Origin: Tomitella biformata AHU 1821
GTDB taxonomy: Bacteria > Actinomycetota > Actinomycetes > Mycobacteriales > Mycobacteriaceae
Direction of reading: 5' to 3'
Assembly: GCF_000524475.1 (NCBI RefSeq)
Contig: NZ_BAVQ01000083.1
Location: forward strand, 62,001 to 126,000
Length of the DNA: 64,000 nucleotides
Part shown: piece by piece, positions 31,267 through 41,702 of the stretch
How positions within the stretch are numbered: position 1 is the stretch's first letter
How the letters are laid out: each line of letters starts with the position of its first letter
Translations under genes and position numbers: made by a program
The notes under the pieces: generated by a model
What the model was told of the DNA's origin: nothing
Seen by the model: the letters and a program-made list of their open reading frames with translations, nothing else
Databases searched by the model: none

Positions 31267-32463
31267 GTGACCGCGACCGTAGCAACCTCTCTGTTCTGGA
31301 TAGTCCTGGTCGCCGCCGCGGCACCCCTGATCGCGCGGGCGCTGCCGCATAGGCTGCTGCCCGAGGTGGTTCTGCTGCTGGTCGCGGGCATTGCCATCGG
31401 ACCGTTCGGCCTGGGCCTCGCGGTGGCCGGCAGCGAGATTGAGCTGCTGAACGAGCTCGGCCTCGGCCTGTTGTTTCTGCTGGCCGGCTATGAGCTGGAC
31501 AAAACCGAGTTGACCGGCCGCGGCGGCCGGCGGGCGATGTACACCTGGCTGCTTTGCCTGGGCCTCGCCTTCGGCGTGGTGGCCGCATTGAACGCGGCGG
31601 GTCTGCACCTGGCCGAGATCGCCGTCGCGATCGCGCTGACGTCCACTGCGTTGGGCACGTTGCTGCCGATCCTCAAGGACCGTGGCTTGACGACAACGCG
31701 CGTCGGCAAGGCGGTTCTCAACCACGGCGCGTTCGGCGAACTGGGCCCCGTCGTGGCGATGGCCATCTTGCTGGGGGCGCGCGGAGCGTTCGCCTCCCTC
31801 TTGGTGCTGGCGGTGTTCGCTCTCGTCGCGGTGATTGTGGGGATGCTGCCCACGCGGCTGCTGCGCGAGGGCACTCGGCTGCTGGACCTGGTTCGCGGCG
31901 GCGCGGACTCCACAGGCCAGACGACGATGCGGCTGACGATGCTGCTGCTGGTCAGCCTGGTCACCGTCGCGGCGGTCTTCGATCTGGACGTGATCCTGGG
32001 CGCCTTCGCGGCCGGATTCATCCTGCGCCGCCTCATCCCGGACGGCGACCACCGGTTGGAGTCCAAGCTCGAGGGGTTGGGCTTCGGCTTCCTGATCCCG
32101 ATCTTCTTCGTCGTCTCCGGCATGGCGATCGAGGTCCACAGCGTGGTGGAGAACCCGCTGGCGCTGCTGGTGTTCCTGGCGCTGCTGATCGTCGTGCGCG
32201 GGGTGCCGGTGTTCCTCTCGGCACGCTTCGACAAGAGGGAGGAACGGTTCTCCACCTCAGGCAGCGCACAGCTGGCCCTGTACTCCACCACGGGGTTGCC
32301 CATCATCGTGGCGGTCACCGGCGTGGCCGTAACCGCGGGGCAGATGTCGAACGCGAGCGCCTCGATTCTGGTCGCGGCGGGCGCGATCACCGTCTTCGTG
32401 CTCCCATTGATCGCGAGCATCGTGGCGGGGCGGAGCAAATCAGACGAGCCCGCCGACTCCTGA
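31267..32463 (+). CDS. CPA2-family cation/proton antiporter
   Basis: The 398-residue protein has about 12 membrane helices and no soluble TrkA domain. Landmarks are LPEVVLLLVAGIAIGP, LLFLLAGYELD and the helix-5-like ALTSTALGTLLPILKD, followed by GAFGELGPV and LGAFAAGFILRR. The family exchanges Na+ or K+ for protons. The GTG start lies 10 bases after gatB. The final 24 bases overlap the convergent lppZ-like gene. Ion specificity is unknown. Confidence 0.87.
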   Translation: MTATVATSLFWIVLVAAAAPLIARALPHRLLPEVVLLLVAGIAIGPFGLGLAVAGSEIELLNELGLGLLFLLAGYELDKTELTGRGGRRAMYTWLLCLGLAFGVVAALNAAGLHLAEIAVAIALTSTALGTLLPILKDRGLTTTRVGKAVLNHGAFGELGPVVAMAILLGARGAFASLLVLAVFALVAVIVGMLPTRLLREGTRLLDLVRGGADSTGQTTMRLTMLLLVSLVTVAAVFDLDVILGAFAAGFILRRLIPDGDHRLESKLEGLGFGFLIPIFFVVSGMAIEVHSVVENPLALLVFLALLIVVRGVPVFLSARFDKREERFSTSGSAQLALYSTTGLPIIVAVTGVAVTAGQMSNASASILVAAGAITVFVLPLIASIVAGRSKSDEPADS

Positions 32464-33570
32464 GGTGACCTCGATCCGCACGACGCGGTCGTCGGTGGGA
32501 GCGGCCTCGGGGCCAGACTTGTTGACCGTGGCGACCCACACCGTGCCGTCGGCGGCGAACGCCGCGGCGCCGTAGCTGCCGTAGAGGTCCTGGGCGATCA
32601 GCTGCGGGTCGCCGAGCACAGCGCCACCGCTACCCGAGACGACGACCGAGAGTGCCTTGGCTCCGTCCAGGGCCACGACGACGGTCTCCGCCGCCGCGGC
32701 GCAGCCGCCCACGCCAGGTTGGTCCGCCCACGTCCACACCTGGGTTGCGGACGTGCCGTCGGGCACCACGATCTGCAGCCGGTCCATCGTGGGCGCGCGG
32801 TCCGTCACCCACATCGAGCCTGACTGCGGGTCCAGACACAACCCGCCGGCGGACCCCATCCCGGCTGAGACCTGCTGCGGGGCGGGGGCGCCGGATTCCG
32901 TTGAGTTCAGCCGCAGCAGCTTGCCGGCCATGGAGCCGGGGTCATTGGCCGCCGCGGGATTGCCGGTGTCGCCGGTGAGGATCATCAGCTGATCCGGCGC
33001 GGCGAACGCGATCGCGCCGGCATTTCCGGTGGGCCCCTTGGGGATCCCGGTGAAGATCTCTTTCGGCGAGTCGCCAGGGGCGACGCGCACCACGCGGTTG
33101 TCGCTGGGGGTCGTGATGTACGCGAAGACCAGCTGGTCCTCCTCGAAGGTGGGGGACAGCGCGATACCGGTGAGCCCGCCGTCGCCCGCGGGTTCCACGG
33201 GAACCCGGGCGTACTCCGTGGTCTCCGCGCCGGGTGAGACGCGGAGGATGCGGCCCGTCAGTCGCTCGGCGACCAGGGCGGATTCGCCGCCTGGGAGCAT
33301 CACCAGGTCGCCGGTGGTGTCGAGACAGCCGGCGATGACACCGGGGGTCAGGTCGCCGCACGCGCCGGGCAGGGGCTGCGGCTCGCCGGGCGGCTGATTG
33401 GGGTCCTGGGGTTCAGGGGTGGGGGTGCGGGGGCCGGACTCCATCGGGATCTGCTCCGGCACCGGCGCAAACGGTGCGGACGTCGGCTGGTCATAGCGTG
33501 CGCAACCGGTCAGCAGCAGGCTCGTCGCGGCGATGGCGACCGCGCCCTTGACGAAAAATTGGTTCCCCAC
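32440..33570 (-). CDS. lppZ: LppZ-like lipoprotein, glucose/sorbosone dehydrogenase-type beta-propeller
   Basis: Starting at the GTG at 33570, the 376-residue protein begins with a clean lipoprotein signal (GNQFFVKGAVAIAATSLLLTGC, lipid Cys23). A Pro-rich linker and a six-bladed propeller follow, with DLVMLPGGESALVAERLTGRI, GGLTGIALSPTF, LMILTGDTG and GSAGGLCLDP. The fold is that of PQQ-dependent sugar dehydrogenases, but the full set of PQQ ligands is not evident, so catalysis is uncertain. The position beside a DoxX gene matches Rv3006 (lppZ)/Rv3005c. A GTG at 33582 is an alternative start. Confidence 0.82.
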   Translation of the reverse strand: MGNQFFVKGAVAIAATSLLLTGCARYDQPTSAPFAPVPEQIPMESGPRTPTPEPQDPNQPPGEPQPLPGACGDLTPGVIAGCLDTTGDLVMLPGGESALVAERLTGRILRVSPGAETTEYARVPVEPAGDGGLTGIALSPTFEEDQLVFAYITTPSDNRVVRVAPGDSPKEIFTGIPKGPTGNAGAIAFAAPDQLMILTGDTGNPAAANDPGSMAGKLLRLNSTESGAPAPQQVSAGMGSAGGLCLDPQSGSMWVTDRAPTMDRLQIVVPDGTSATQVWTWADQPGVGGCAAAAETVVVALDGAKALSVVVSGSGGAVLGDPQLIAQDLYGSYGAAAFAADGTVWVATVNKSGPEAAPTDDRVVRIEVTSGVGGLV

Positions 33571-33690
33571 AGCCGCCAACACTACGGAATGGCGAGTGCC
33601 GGCGGCCACAGGAGGTGACCGAGGCGCGTGGCTCGCCGGGCAGCGCGGCAATTGCCCGACATTGGGAGCTCCGGCAATTACCCTCGACAT

Positions 33691-34581
33691 GTGAGTGAAA
33701 CACCGCGAAACCCAGACGACGCGACAGCGGCGCCCGACCCACGGCCGGCCGGGGATGCGAATCCCGAGCCCGACCACGGATCGAGCGCCTTCGACGAGCC
33801 GACCGCCCGCATCCCTGTGGCGGGCGATCGGCCCCGCCCCTTGGCCGCGGACACCGAGTTCCCGCCGGACAGCAGCCCCACCCAGGCGTTCCCCGTCGCC
33901 GGCGCGCGAGTGCTGAGCACCGAGACAGATGTCCCCGTGGGCGAGAACTCCACGCAGCGCATCCCCACCTATCAGGAGTTGAGCGCGCCCCGACGCGAGC
34001 CGCAGGATGTGGCGGCCACGATGGATGAGCACCTCGCCGACGACGCGCCCGCCAAGCGGGGCACGCTGGAGATCGGCCTACTGCTGATCCGCGTGGGCCT
34101 CGGCGTGATCTTGTTCGGCCACGGCCTGCAGAAGCTCACCGGCTGGTGGGGCGGCCCGTCGCGCGGCGCATTCGAGACCTTCCTCAACGGCCAGGGCTTC
34201 GACTACGCGCAGCAGCTGTCCTTCGCCGGGCCGATCACCGAGGTGGTCGTCGGCGCGCTGCTGGTGCTGGGACTGTTCACGCCGGTCGCGGCGGCCGCGG
34301 CCACCGCGGTGCTGATCAACGCCTGGTGCGTGGTGCAGGCCAGCGCCCCGGGCTTCCAATTCTTCACCGACCAGGGCGGCAACCCCGGGGTGGAGTTCGA
34401 GTCGATGCTGCTGGCGGTCGCGGCGGGACTGTGCCTGACCGGCGCCGGCAAGATCTCGCTCGACGCGAACCGCGGGTGGACGCACCGTCCCCTGTGGGGC
34501 TCACTGACGTTCCTGGTGCTGGGCATCGCGGCGGGCGTCGCGACCTGGGTGGTGCTCAACGGGGCGAACCCCTTCACCTGA
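33691..34581 (+). CDS. DoxX-family membrane protein (Rv3005c-like)
   Basis: The 296-residue protein has a long acidic, Pro/Thr-rich cytoplasmic N-terminus (about 1-120). A four-helix DoxX domain follows, with LLIRVGLGVILFGHGLQKL, FAGPITEVVVGALLVLGLFTP, AATAVLINAWCVVQ and LLAVAAGLCLTGAGKISLD. In mycobacteria Rv3005c takes part in a membrane oxidoreductase complex with SodA and SseA that aids thiol and radical detoxification; the same is inferred here. It diverges from the lppZ-like gene. The GTG at 33691 is chosen because the upstream extension is not conserved in character. Confidence 0.83.
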   Translation: MSETPRNPDDATAAPDPRPAGDANPEPDHGSSAFDEPTARIPVAGDRPRPLAADTEFPPDSSPTQAFPVAGARVLSTETDVPVGENSTQRIPTYQELSAPRREPQDVAATMDEHLADDAPAKRGTLEIGLLLIRVGLGVILFGHGLQKLTGWWGGPSRGAFETFLNGQGFDYAQQLSFAGPITEVVVGALLVLGLFTPVAAAAATAVLINAWCVVQASAPGFQFFTDQGGNPGVEFESMLLAVAAGLCLTGAGKISLDANRGWTHRPLWGSLTFLVLGIAAGVATWVVLNGANPFT

Positions 34582-34606
34582 TGCCCGCGCCGTTCCGGTG
34601 TGAGGT

Positions 34607-34663
34607 CGAGAATGCGCAAATGCAGGGGTTTCGTGATGATTCCCCTGCATTTGCGCATTCTCG
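34607..34663. repeat. long intergenic palindrome C (22-bp arms)
   Basis: Positions 34607-34628 (starting CGAGAATGCGCAAATG) and 34642-34663 are perfect inverted arms around a 13-base centre. It lies between the convergent doxX-like and ilvD genes and has no T-tract. Its centre does not show the GTTGYA core of palindromes A, B, D and E, so it is a different type. It may serve as a bidirectional terminator. Confidence 0.85.
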
Positions 34664-34688
34664 GCCCGGCTAAGTGATCAGCTAACGA

Positions 34689-36530
34689 TCACGGGACGTA
34701 GCGCACGGCGCCCTTGTCCGCGGAGGTCGCCAGCGCGGCGTACGCGCGCAGCGCGGTGGTGACGGTGCGGCGGCGGTCGACGGGCTGCCACGGACGCTCG
34801 GAGGCCTCCATCTTGGCGCGGCGCTCGGCCAGCGCGGCGTCGTCGACCAGGATCTCGAGTGTGCGGGTGGCAACGTCGATGCGCACCTGGTCGCCGTTCT
34901 CGACGAGCCCGATCACGCCGCCGGCCGCGGCCTCGGGCGAGATGTGCCCGATCGACAGCCCGGAGGTGCCGCCGGAGAAGCGGCCGTCCGTGATCAGCGC
35001 GCAGACCTTGCCCAGGCCGGAGCCCTTGAGGAACGCGGTGGGGTGCAGCATCTCCTGCATGCCGGGCCCGCCCTTGGGGCCCTCGTAGCGCACGACGATC
35101 ACGTCGCCCGGCTTGATCTTCTTCTGCAAGATGATGGAGACCGCCTCCTCTTGGGACTCGACCACCACGGCCGGGCCTTGGAAGGAGAACAGCTCCTCGT
35201 CGATGCCCGCGGTCTTGAGCACCGCGCCGTCGACGGCGATGTTGCCGCGCAGCACGACGAGGCCGCCCTCGACGGTGTACGCGTGCTCCATATCGCGAAT
35301 GCAGCCGCCGGCAGCATCGGTGTCCAGCGCGGACCAGCGGTTGGCGGTGGAGAACGGCTCGGTGGTGCGAACCCCGCCCGGAGCGGCATGGAAGAGTTCG
35401 ATGGCCTCCTCGGAGGCCTTGCCGGAGCGGATGTCCCAGGTGTCGAGCCAGTCGTCGAAGCTCTTGGTGTGCACAGTGGAGACGTCGGTCTCGATCAGCC
35501 CGCCGCGGCGGAGTTCGCCGAGCAGCGCGGGGATGCCGCCAGCCCGGTGCACGTCCTCCATGTGGAAATCGGAGTTGGGGGAGACCTTCGACAGGCACGG
35601 CACCTTGCGGCTGATGGCGTCGATGGTGTCCAGGTCGAAGTCCACCTCGCCCTCCTGCGCGGCGGCGAGGACGTGGAGCACCGTGTTGGTGGACCCGCCC
35701 ATCGCGACGTCGAGGGCCACGGCGTTGCGGAACGCGGCCGGGCTCGCGACGCTGCGCGGCAGCACGGACTCGTCGTCCTCGCGGTAGTAGCGCAGGGCCG
35801 CCTCGACGACGGTGGTGCCGGCGCGGGAGAACAGGTCGCGGCGCGCCTCGTGGGTGGCCAAGGTGGAGCCGTTGCCGGGCAGCGCGAGCCCGAGGGCCTC
35901 GGTGAGGCAGTTCATCGAGTTGGCGGTGAACATGCCGGAGCAGGAGCCGCAGGTGGGGCACGCGGACAACTCGACAGCCTCGAGGTCCTCGTCGGAGACG
36001 TCCTCGCTGGCGCTGGCCGAGATCGCGGTGATCAGGTCCGTCGGGGCCTGGGTGACACCGGCGACGGCGACGGCCTTGCCAGCCTCCATCGGCCCGCCGG
36101 AGACGAACACCGTGGGGACGTTCAGGCGCATCGCGGCGTTGAGCATGCCGGGCGTGATCTTGTCGCAGTTGGAGATGCACACCAGCGCGTCGGCGGTGTG
36201 CGCGTTGACCATGTACTCGACGGAGTCGGCGATGATCTCGCGGCTGGGCAGCGAGTACAGCATGCCGGAGTGGCCCATGGCGATGCCGTCGTCCACGGCG
36301 ATGGTGTGGAACTCACGCGGCACGCCGCCAGCGGCGCGCACGGCCTCGGCGACGATCTCGCCGACGTCCTTGAGGTGCACATGGCCGGGGACGAACTGCG
36401 TGTAGGAGTTGGCGATCGCCACGATGGGTTTGCCGAAGTCGGAGTCCGTCATGCCGGTGGCCCGCCAAAGCGCACGGGCGCCGGCGGCGTTGCGTCCAAC
36501 GGTGGTGGTCCTGGAGCGAAGCGGTGGCAT
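34689..36530 (-). CDS. ilvD: dihydroxy-acid dehydratase (E. coli-type, long form)
   Basis: The 613-residue enzyme has cluster-ligand cysteines in [11 protein letters not shown] (Cys122) and [12 protein letters not shown] (Cys191, 194, 197), and the substrate-binding [15 protein letters not shown]. It converts dihydroxyvalerates to the 2-keto acids of valine and isoleucine. The length and the [17 protein letters not shown] block resemble the E. coli [4Fe-4S] enzyme more than the shorter mycobacterial Rv0189c. The ATG at 36530 follows GAGG by six bases; the TTG at 36545 has no such site. It is separated from ilvB by the cfp6-like gene and transcribed away from it. Confidence 0.95.
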   Translation of the reverse strand: MPPLRSRTTTVGRNAAGARALWRATGMTDSDFGKPIVAIANSYTQFVPGHVHLKDVGEIVAEAVRAAGGVPREFHTIAVDDGIAMGHSGMLYSLPSREIIADSVEYMVNAHTADALVCISNCDKITPGMLNAAMRLNVPTVFVSGGPMEAGKAVAVAGVTQAPTDLITAISASASEDVSDEDLEAVELSACPTCGSCSGMFTANSMNCLTEALGLALPGNGSTLATHEARRDLFSRAGTTVVEAALRYYREDDESVLPRSVASPAAFRNAVALDVAMGGSTNTVLHVLAAAQEGEVDFDLDTIDAISRKVPCLSKVSPNSDFHMEDVHRAGGIPALLGELRRGGLIETDVSTVHTKSFDDWLDTWDIRSGKASEEAIELFHAAPGGVRTTEPFSTANRWSALDTDAAGGCIRDMEHAYTVEGGLVVLRGNIAVDGAVLKTAGIDEELFSFQGPAVVVESQEEAVSIILQKKIKPGDVIVVRYEGPKGGPGMQEMLHPTAFLKGSGLGKVCALITDGRFSGGTSGLSIGHISPEAAAGGVIGLVENGDQVRIDVATRTLEILVDDAALAERRAKMEASERPWQPVDRRRTVTTALRAYAALATSADKGAVRYVP

Positions 36531-36590
36531 GGCAAACCTCGTCAATCAGTTATCGAAAGTACACAGAGGGGAAATGGTCCGATAGCGAGA

Positions 36591-37085
36591 TTACTCAGTG
36601 GAGTCGGCGGGCGGGATAGCGGTCACGTCGGGGAACCTGCCCCGGCTCGCACGGGACAGCTCCGGGATCTGCTGCCACGTCACGGCGGGCAGGGCCACCC
36701 GGGACTCGTCGGCGAGCACGGCCCGCGCCCAGCTGATGCCGAACAGCCGGGGGGTGGGGAAGTAGAGGCCCTTGATCTGGCTCCACGAGATGGTGGCGGA
36801 GCCGGTGGCGGTGCGGACACGGATCTCGTCCACGGTCACGGTGGTCCGCACGCGCGCCACCCACCAGATCAGCAGGAGGGGGATGACGAGCATCCACCCG
36901 CAATACAGCGGCCAGGCGAGCGCCGGCATGGAGAGGATCATCAGCAGCACCGCGACGGCCACATAGGCGGTCACGGGGATGCGGATCACGGCCGGGGCCG
37001 GGTCCTGGGCTGGCGCTTGGCCTGGGTCCGGGGCGGGGGAGGGCGGCGGGGTAGCATCTGAGGCAGAGTCTCGCGAGGTCGACAC
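36591..37085 (-). CDS. Cfp6-like membrane protein with bacterial PH-like domain
   Basis: The 164-residue protein has a Pro/Ala-rich N-terminus, two membrane helices (about 33-55 and 59-77) and a C-terminal PH-like domain (VDEIRVRTATGSATISWSQIKGLYF). M. tuberculosis Cfp6 (Rv3004) sits at the same place next to ilvB. Function is unknown. AAGGA lies eight bases before the GTG at 37085, so that start is preferred over the ATG at 37094, which it partly overlaps. Confidence 0.78.
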   Translation of the reverse strand: MSTSRDSASDATPPPSPAPDPGQAPAQDPAPAVIRIPVTAYVAVAVLLMILSMPALAWPLYCGWMLVIPLLLIWWVARVRTTVTVDEIRVRTATGSATISWSQIKGLYFPTPRLFGISWARAVLADESRVALPAVTWQQIPELSRASRGRFPDVTAIPPADSTE

Positions 37086-37145
37086 GATCACCATCCTTGC
37101 ATCCGGCCAAGCCATCCCACATCCTGGGATGCCACGGCCGTCAAG

Positions 37146-37175
37146 TTGACTCCGCGCCTGCAGCACGCCTACGGT
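37146..37175 (+). promoter_or_regulatory. promoter of the ilvBNC operon
   Basis: TTGACT (37146-37151), an 18-base spacer and TACGGT (37170-37175) form a sigma-70-type promoter. The -10 ends seven bases before the GTG of the leader peptide, so the transcript probably begins at that codon and the leader is translated without a Shine-Dalgarno sequence. Confidence 0.65.
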
Positions 37176-37182
37176 CGAGCAC

Positions 37183-37230
37183 GTGATGATCAATGAACAC
37201 CTCGTAATCGGCTGGCGCGTCAACGCCTGA
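37183..37230 (+). CDS. ilvB leader peptide (attenuation)
   Basis: The reading frame GTG-ATG...TGA encodes [15 protein letters not shown], 15 residues. It contains Leu-Val-Ile in a row plus a further Ile and Val, the three amino acids made by the downstream pathway. It sits directly after the promoter and before a terminator-like hairpin, the classical layout of an attenuator. Translation is inferred. The ATG at 37186 is an alternative start. Confidence 0.7.
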   Translation: MMINEHLVIGWRVNA

Positions 37231-37299
37231 GCCGACCATCGTCTCGTTCCAGGCATCGACGCGCACCCTCGTACAGCAGCATGCTGGCGGGGGTTTTTT
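37215..37299 (+). promoter_or_regulatory. ilv attenuator: alternative hairpins and terminator
   Basis: GCGCGTC (37215-37221, within the leader peptide) pairs with GACGCGC (37258-37264). The terminator stem ACCCTCG (37265-37271) pairs with CGGGGGT (37288-37294), encloses a second stem CAGCA/TGCTG and runs into TTTTTT (37294-37299). A competing pairing is CCAGGCAT (37249-37256) with ATGCTGG (37281-37287), which would disrupt the terminator. Ribosome stalling at the Leu-Val-Ile codons would mask the first stem and could favour read-through into ilvB. Confidence 0.65.
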
Positions 37300-37382
37300 G
37301 TTGTCACCACAAAAAAGAGTCAAGAGCAAGCATCGTCCGCCCCCGTCCCCACACCGGGCAGACCCGATCAGAGGAACCTGCA

Positions 37383-39380
37383 GTGAGCGCACCAACCGCA
37401 CGGCCTCAGCCGCAGCCGCGGAAGGCCTCTTCCACCAGCGCTAACGACCCGACCGTTGTCGGGGAGACCGCCGGTGAGATCACCACGGTGGAGGCGGCCG
37501 TCGCAAGCCGGCGCCAGCTTCCGCCCGAGTCCGTGACGGGCGCGCAATCCGTCGTACGCACGCTCGAGGAGCTGGGCGTGGACATCGTCTTCGGTATCCC
37601 GGGCGGCGCGATCCTCCCGGTCTACGACCCCCTGTTCGACTCGAAGCGCGTCCGCCACGTCCTCGTGCGCCATGAGCAGGGCGCTGGCCACGCCGCCACC
37701 GGCTACGCGCAGGTCACCGGCAGGGTCGGCGTGTGCATGGCCACCTCCGGCCCCGGCGCCACCAACCTCGTGACCCCGCTGGCCGACGCGCAGATGGACT
37801 CGGTCCCCATCGTCGCGATCACCGGCCAGGTGGCGCGCGCGCTGATCGGCACGGACGGCTTCCAAGAGGCCGATATCTCCGGCATCACGATGCCGATCAC
37901 CAAGCACAACTTCCTGATCAGCGAGGCCGCCGACATCCCGCGGATCATGGCGGAGGCGTTCTACCTCGCCGAGTCCGGCCGGCCCGGCGCGGTGCTGGTG
38001 GATATCCCCAAGGACATCCTGCAGGCGCAGACCACGTTCATCTGGCCGCCCGAGCTCAACCTGCCCGGCTACCGGCCCGTGTCCAAGCCGCACGGAAAGC
38101 AGGTCCGTGAGGCCGCCCGCCTGATCGCCAAGGCGACCTCGCCGGTGCTGTACATCGGCGGCGGCGTCATCAAGGCGAACGCGTCCGCAGAGCTGCTCGA
38201 GCTCGCCGAGCTGACCGGCATCCCCGTCGTGACCACGCTGATGGCCCGCGGCGCGTTCCCCGACAGCCACGAGCTGCACTGCGGCATGCCCGGCATGCAC
38301 GGCAAGGTCTCGGCCGTCGCGGCCCTGCAGAAGAGCGATCTGTTGATCACGCTTGGCGCGCGCTTCGACGACCGCGTCACGGGCCAGCTCGACTCGTTCG
38401 CGCCCGACGCGAAGATCATCCACGCGGACATCGACCCCGCCGAGATCGGCAAGAACCGCACCGTCGACGTCCCGATCGTCGGGGACTGCCGCGAGGTCAT
38501 CACCGAGCTCATCGAGGCGGTGCGCAGCGAGCGCGCCATCGCGCCGGCGCCGGACCTGACCAGGTGGTGGGCGTACCTGAACGACCTGCGCGATCGGTTC
38601 CCGCTCAGCTACGACCGCCCAGCGGACGGTGCGCTGTCGCCGGAGTTCGTCATCGAGTCCATCAGCAAGGCGGCCGGCCCCGACGCCGTCTACGTCGCCG
38701 GCGTCGGGCAACACCAGATGTGGGCCGCGCAGTTTGTCCAGTACGAGAAGCCGCGCACGTGGCTGAACTCGGGCGGCCTCGGCACCATGGGCTACGCGGT
38801 CCCCGCCGCGCTCGGCGCCAAGATGGGCGCGCCGGACACCGAGGTGTGGGCCATCGACGGCGACGGCTGCTTCCAGATGACCAACCAGGAGCTGGCCACC
38901 GCCGCGCTGGAGGGAGTGCCGATCAAGGTTGCCATCATCAACAACGGCAACCTCGGCATGGTGCGCCAGTGGCAGACGCTGTTCTACGGCGAGCGCTACT
39001 CCAACACCGACCTGTCCACGCACTCGCGCCGGATCCCGGACTTCGTCAAGCTCGCCGACGCGCTCGGCTGTGTCGGCCTGCGTTGCGAGCGCGAGGAGGA
39101 CGTCGCCGCGGTGATCGCGGAGGCCCGCGCCATCAACGACCGCCCCGTGGTCATCGACTTCATCGTCGGCGCGGACGCGCAGGTGTGGCCGATGGTCGCG
39201 TCGGGCACCGGCAACGACGAAATCATGGCGGCGCGCGATATCCGCCCGCTGTTCGACGACGACGAGACGGCTGTCAGCCCCGCCATCGCCGCAGAGTTGC
39301 AGGCAGTGGCCGAGCAGTCCGCGCTGACCTCGGCGGTCCAGCAATCGGCGGTCCAGCAATCAGAGGAGAACGGAAAGTGA
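37383..39380 (+). CDS. ilvB: acetolactate synthase large (catalytic) subunit
   Basis: The 665-residue ThDP enzyme has the activating Glu98 ([10 protein letters not shown]), an FAD-binding middle domain, and the ThDP/Mg motif running from [17 protein letters not shown] to [13 protein letters not shown]. It condenses two pyruvates, or pyruvate with 2-ketobutyrate. The N-terminus has about 50 extra Ala/Thr/Pro-rich residues before the core. The GTG at 37383 has AGAGGA upstream; the open frame further up runs through the attenuator. It ends in a GTGA overlap with ilvN. Confidence 0.96.
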   Translation: MSAPTARPQPQPRKASSTSANDPTVVGETAGEITTVEAAVASRRQLPPESVTGAQSVVRTLEELGVDIVFGIPGGAILPVYDPLFDSKRVRHVLVRHEQGAGHAATGYAQVTGRVGVCMATSGPGATNLVTPLADAQMDSVPIVAITGQVARALIGTDGFQEADISGITMPITKHNFLISEAADIPRIMAEAFYLAESGRPGAVLVDIPKDILQAQTTFIWPPELNLPGYRPVSKPHGKQVREAARLIAKATSPVLYIGGGVIKANASAELLELAELTGIPVVTTLMARGAFPDSHELHCGMPGMHGKVSAVAALQKSDLLITLGARFDDRVTGQLDSFAPDAKIIHADIDPAEIGKNRTVDVPIVGDCREVITELIEAVRSERAIAPAPDLTRWWAYLNDLRDRFPLSYDRPADGALSPEFVIESISKAAGPDAVYVAGVGQHQMWAAQFVQYEKPRTWLNSGGLGTMGYAVPAALGAKMGAPDTEVWAIDGDGCFQMTNQELATAALEGVPIKVAIINNGNLGMVRQWQTLFYGERYSNTDLSTHSRRIPDFVKLADALGCVGLRCEREEDVAAVIAEARAINDRPVVIDFIVGADAQVWPMVASGTGNDEIMAARDIRPLFDDDETAVSPAIAAELQAVAEQSALTSAVQQSAVQQSEENGK

Positions 39381-39880
39381 GCTCCACCCACACCCTGAGC
39401 GTGCTCGTGGAGGACAAGCCAGGCGTCCTCGCCCGCGTCTCCTCCCTGTTCTCGCGCCGCGGCTACAACATCGCGTCGCTGGCTGTCGGCACCACCGAGG
39501 TGCCCGGCATCTCCCGCATGACGATCGTCGTGACGGTCCATGATTTCCCGCTCGAGCAGGTGACCAAGCAGCTGAACAAGCTGGTCAACGTCATCAAGAT
39601 TGTCGAGCAGGATCCCGCGTACTCCGTGGCGCGCGAGCTGGTGCTGATCAAGGTGCGGGCGGATGCGACGGTGCGCTCGCAGGTGATCGAGGCCGTCGGG
39701 CTCTTCCGCGCGAAGGTCATCGACGCGTCCCCGGAGGCGTTGACGATCGAGGCCACCGGCACCCGCGACAAGCTGGAGGCGCTGATGCGCATGCTGGACG
39801 ATTACGGCATCCGTGAAATAGTGCAGTCTGGCGTTGTCGCCGTCGGGCGCGGGCCGAAGTCCATCACGGCTACCCGCTAG
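39377..39880 (+). CDS. ilvN: acetolactate synthase small (regulatory) subunit
   Basis: The 167-residue protein has an N-terminal ACT domain ([28 protein letters not shown]), which binds valine or other branched-chain amino acids for feedback inhibition. The C-terminal ALS_ss_C domain follows ([20 protein letters not shown]). It activates IlvB. GAGGAG precedes the GTG, which overlaps the ilvB stop, so the two subunits are made together. Confidence 0.97.
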   Translation: MSSTHTLSVLVEDKPGVLARVSSLFSRRGYNIASLAVGTTEVPGISRMTIVVTVHDFPLEQVTKQLNKLVNVIKIVEQDPAYSVARELVLIKVRADATVRSQVIEAVGLFRAKVIDASPEALTIEATGTRDKLEALMRMLDDYGIREIVQSGVVAVGRGPKSITATR

Positions 39881-39898
39881 AGCTGTAAGAACCGCTAG

Positions 39899-40954
<1,056 letters not shown>

Positions 40955-40967
40955 ATCTTCACCTGAG

Positions 40968-41011
40968 CAATGAGAACGCCCCCGGCCGATTGGCCGGGGG
41001 CGTTCTCATTG
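40968..41011. terminator. long stem-loop terminator after ilvC
   Basis: Perfect 20-bp arms lie at 40968-40987 (starting CAATGAGAACGCCC) and 40992-41011, with the loop GATT. It sits between ilvC and the convergent protease gene and has no long T-tract, so it could terminate both. Confidence 0.82.
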
Positions 41012-41030
41012 GCGTGCGGGGCGGTCAGCC

Positions 41031-41702
41031 CTAGTGGACGCGGAACCCGGCGCCGACGCCGCCATGGGCGTTAATGGACGCGAGGGTGGCATCCATCGTG
41101 GTGCCCACGGCTGGGCCGATGCACGGGACGAAGATGTACGCGTTGATCATGCCGACGAGGCGGCTGCCCACGACGACGGGCGCGCCCGAGTCGCCGCCAT
41201 TGACGCAGATCTGGTTCCAGGTCTCGGCGTAGTTCGGATCGGTGCCCCAGACGATGCCGCAGGTGTTGCCGGTGGTCCGGCCCTCCTTGCAAGCGATGTC
41301 CGGGAAGTTCGCCGGCGGCCCGACCTCGGTGATGGTGACATTGCCCACGCGGTTCACGGGCTGGACCCTGTTCGCGTCGAACTCGATCACGGCGATGTCG
41401 AGATTGTGGTCGACCATTGCCACGGTGCCGATCTGATCGTGGCCGCCCGTGTACTCCGCGGCAACCGGCGAGCCGACCTCGCCGCAGTGCCCGGCGGTGA
41501 TCCCGACAAGACGGTTCGCGTCGTCATGGCCGATCGTGGTGAGAGAGCACGCGGTGTTGCCATTCAGGATGATCCCGGACCCGCCCCCGATTTGTGTCTT
41601 CTCCGGAGCCGCGTTCGCGGTGGTGGCGACCCCCGTCAGCACCACTGCCGCCGCGGCAATCGCGGCCGCGGCCTGGCCAGCCCTTCCAAACTTTCGCAAC
41701 AC
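41031..41702 (-). CDS. secreted S1 (chymotrypsin-like) serine protease
   Basis: The 223-residue protein has a Sec signal (LRKFGRAGQAAAAIAAAAVVLTGVATTANA-AP) and a full triad: His72 in GITAGHCG, Asp102 in NLDIAVIEFD, Ser172 in GGDSGAPVV. Six cysteines could form three disulfides (for example Cys52-Cys73 and Cys138-Cys148). Only about six residues separate the signal from the protease core, so the large pro-region of alpha-lytic-type enzymes is missing. The GTG at 41702 follows GAGGGGAA. The substrate is unknown. Confidence 0.87.
   Translation of the reverse strand: MLRKFGRAGQAAAAIAAAAVVLTGVATTANAAPEKTQIGGGSGIILNGNTACSLTTIGHDDANRLVGITAGHCGEVGSPVAAEYTGGHDQIGTVAMVDHNLDIAVIEFDANRVQPVNRVGNVTITEVGPPANFPDIACKEGRTTGNTCGIVWGTDPNYAETWNQICVNGGDSGAPVVVGSRLVGMINAYIFVPCIGPAVGTTMDATLASINAHGGVGAGFRVH

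Noticed and set aside
32440-34032. A 530-codon version of the LppZ-like protein starting at 34032
   Set aside because: The first 150 or so codons run antisense through the doxX-like gene and would bury the lipoprotein signal in the interior.
34944-37061. Very long plus-strand open frame (about 705 codons) opposite ilvD and the cfp6-like gene
   Set aside because: It is an antisense shadow caused by high GC at third codon positions; its translation has no recognisable domain, and the opposite strand encodes clear IlvD motifs.
37215-37299. T-box riboswitch upstream of ilvB
   Set aside because: No T-box sequence or specifier-loop architecture was seen; a leader peptide with LVI codons explains the hairpins better.
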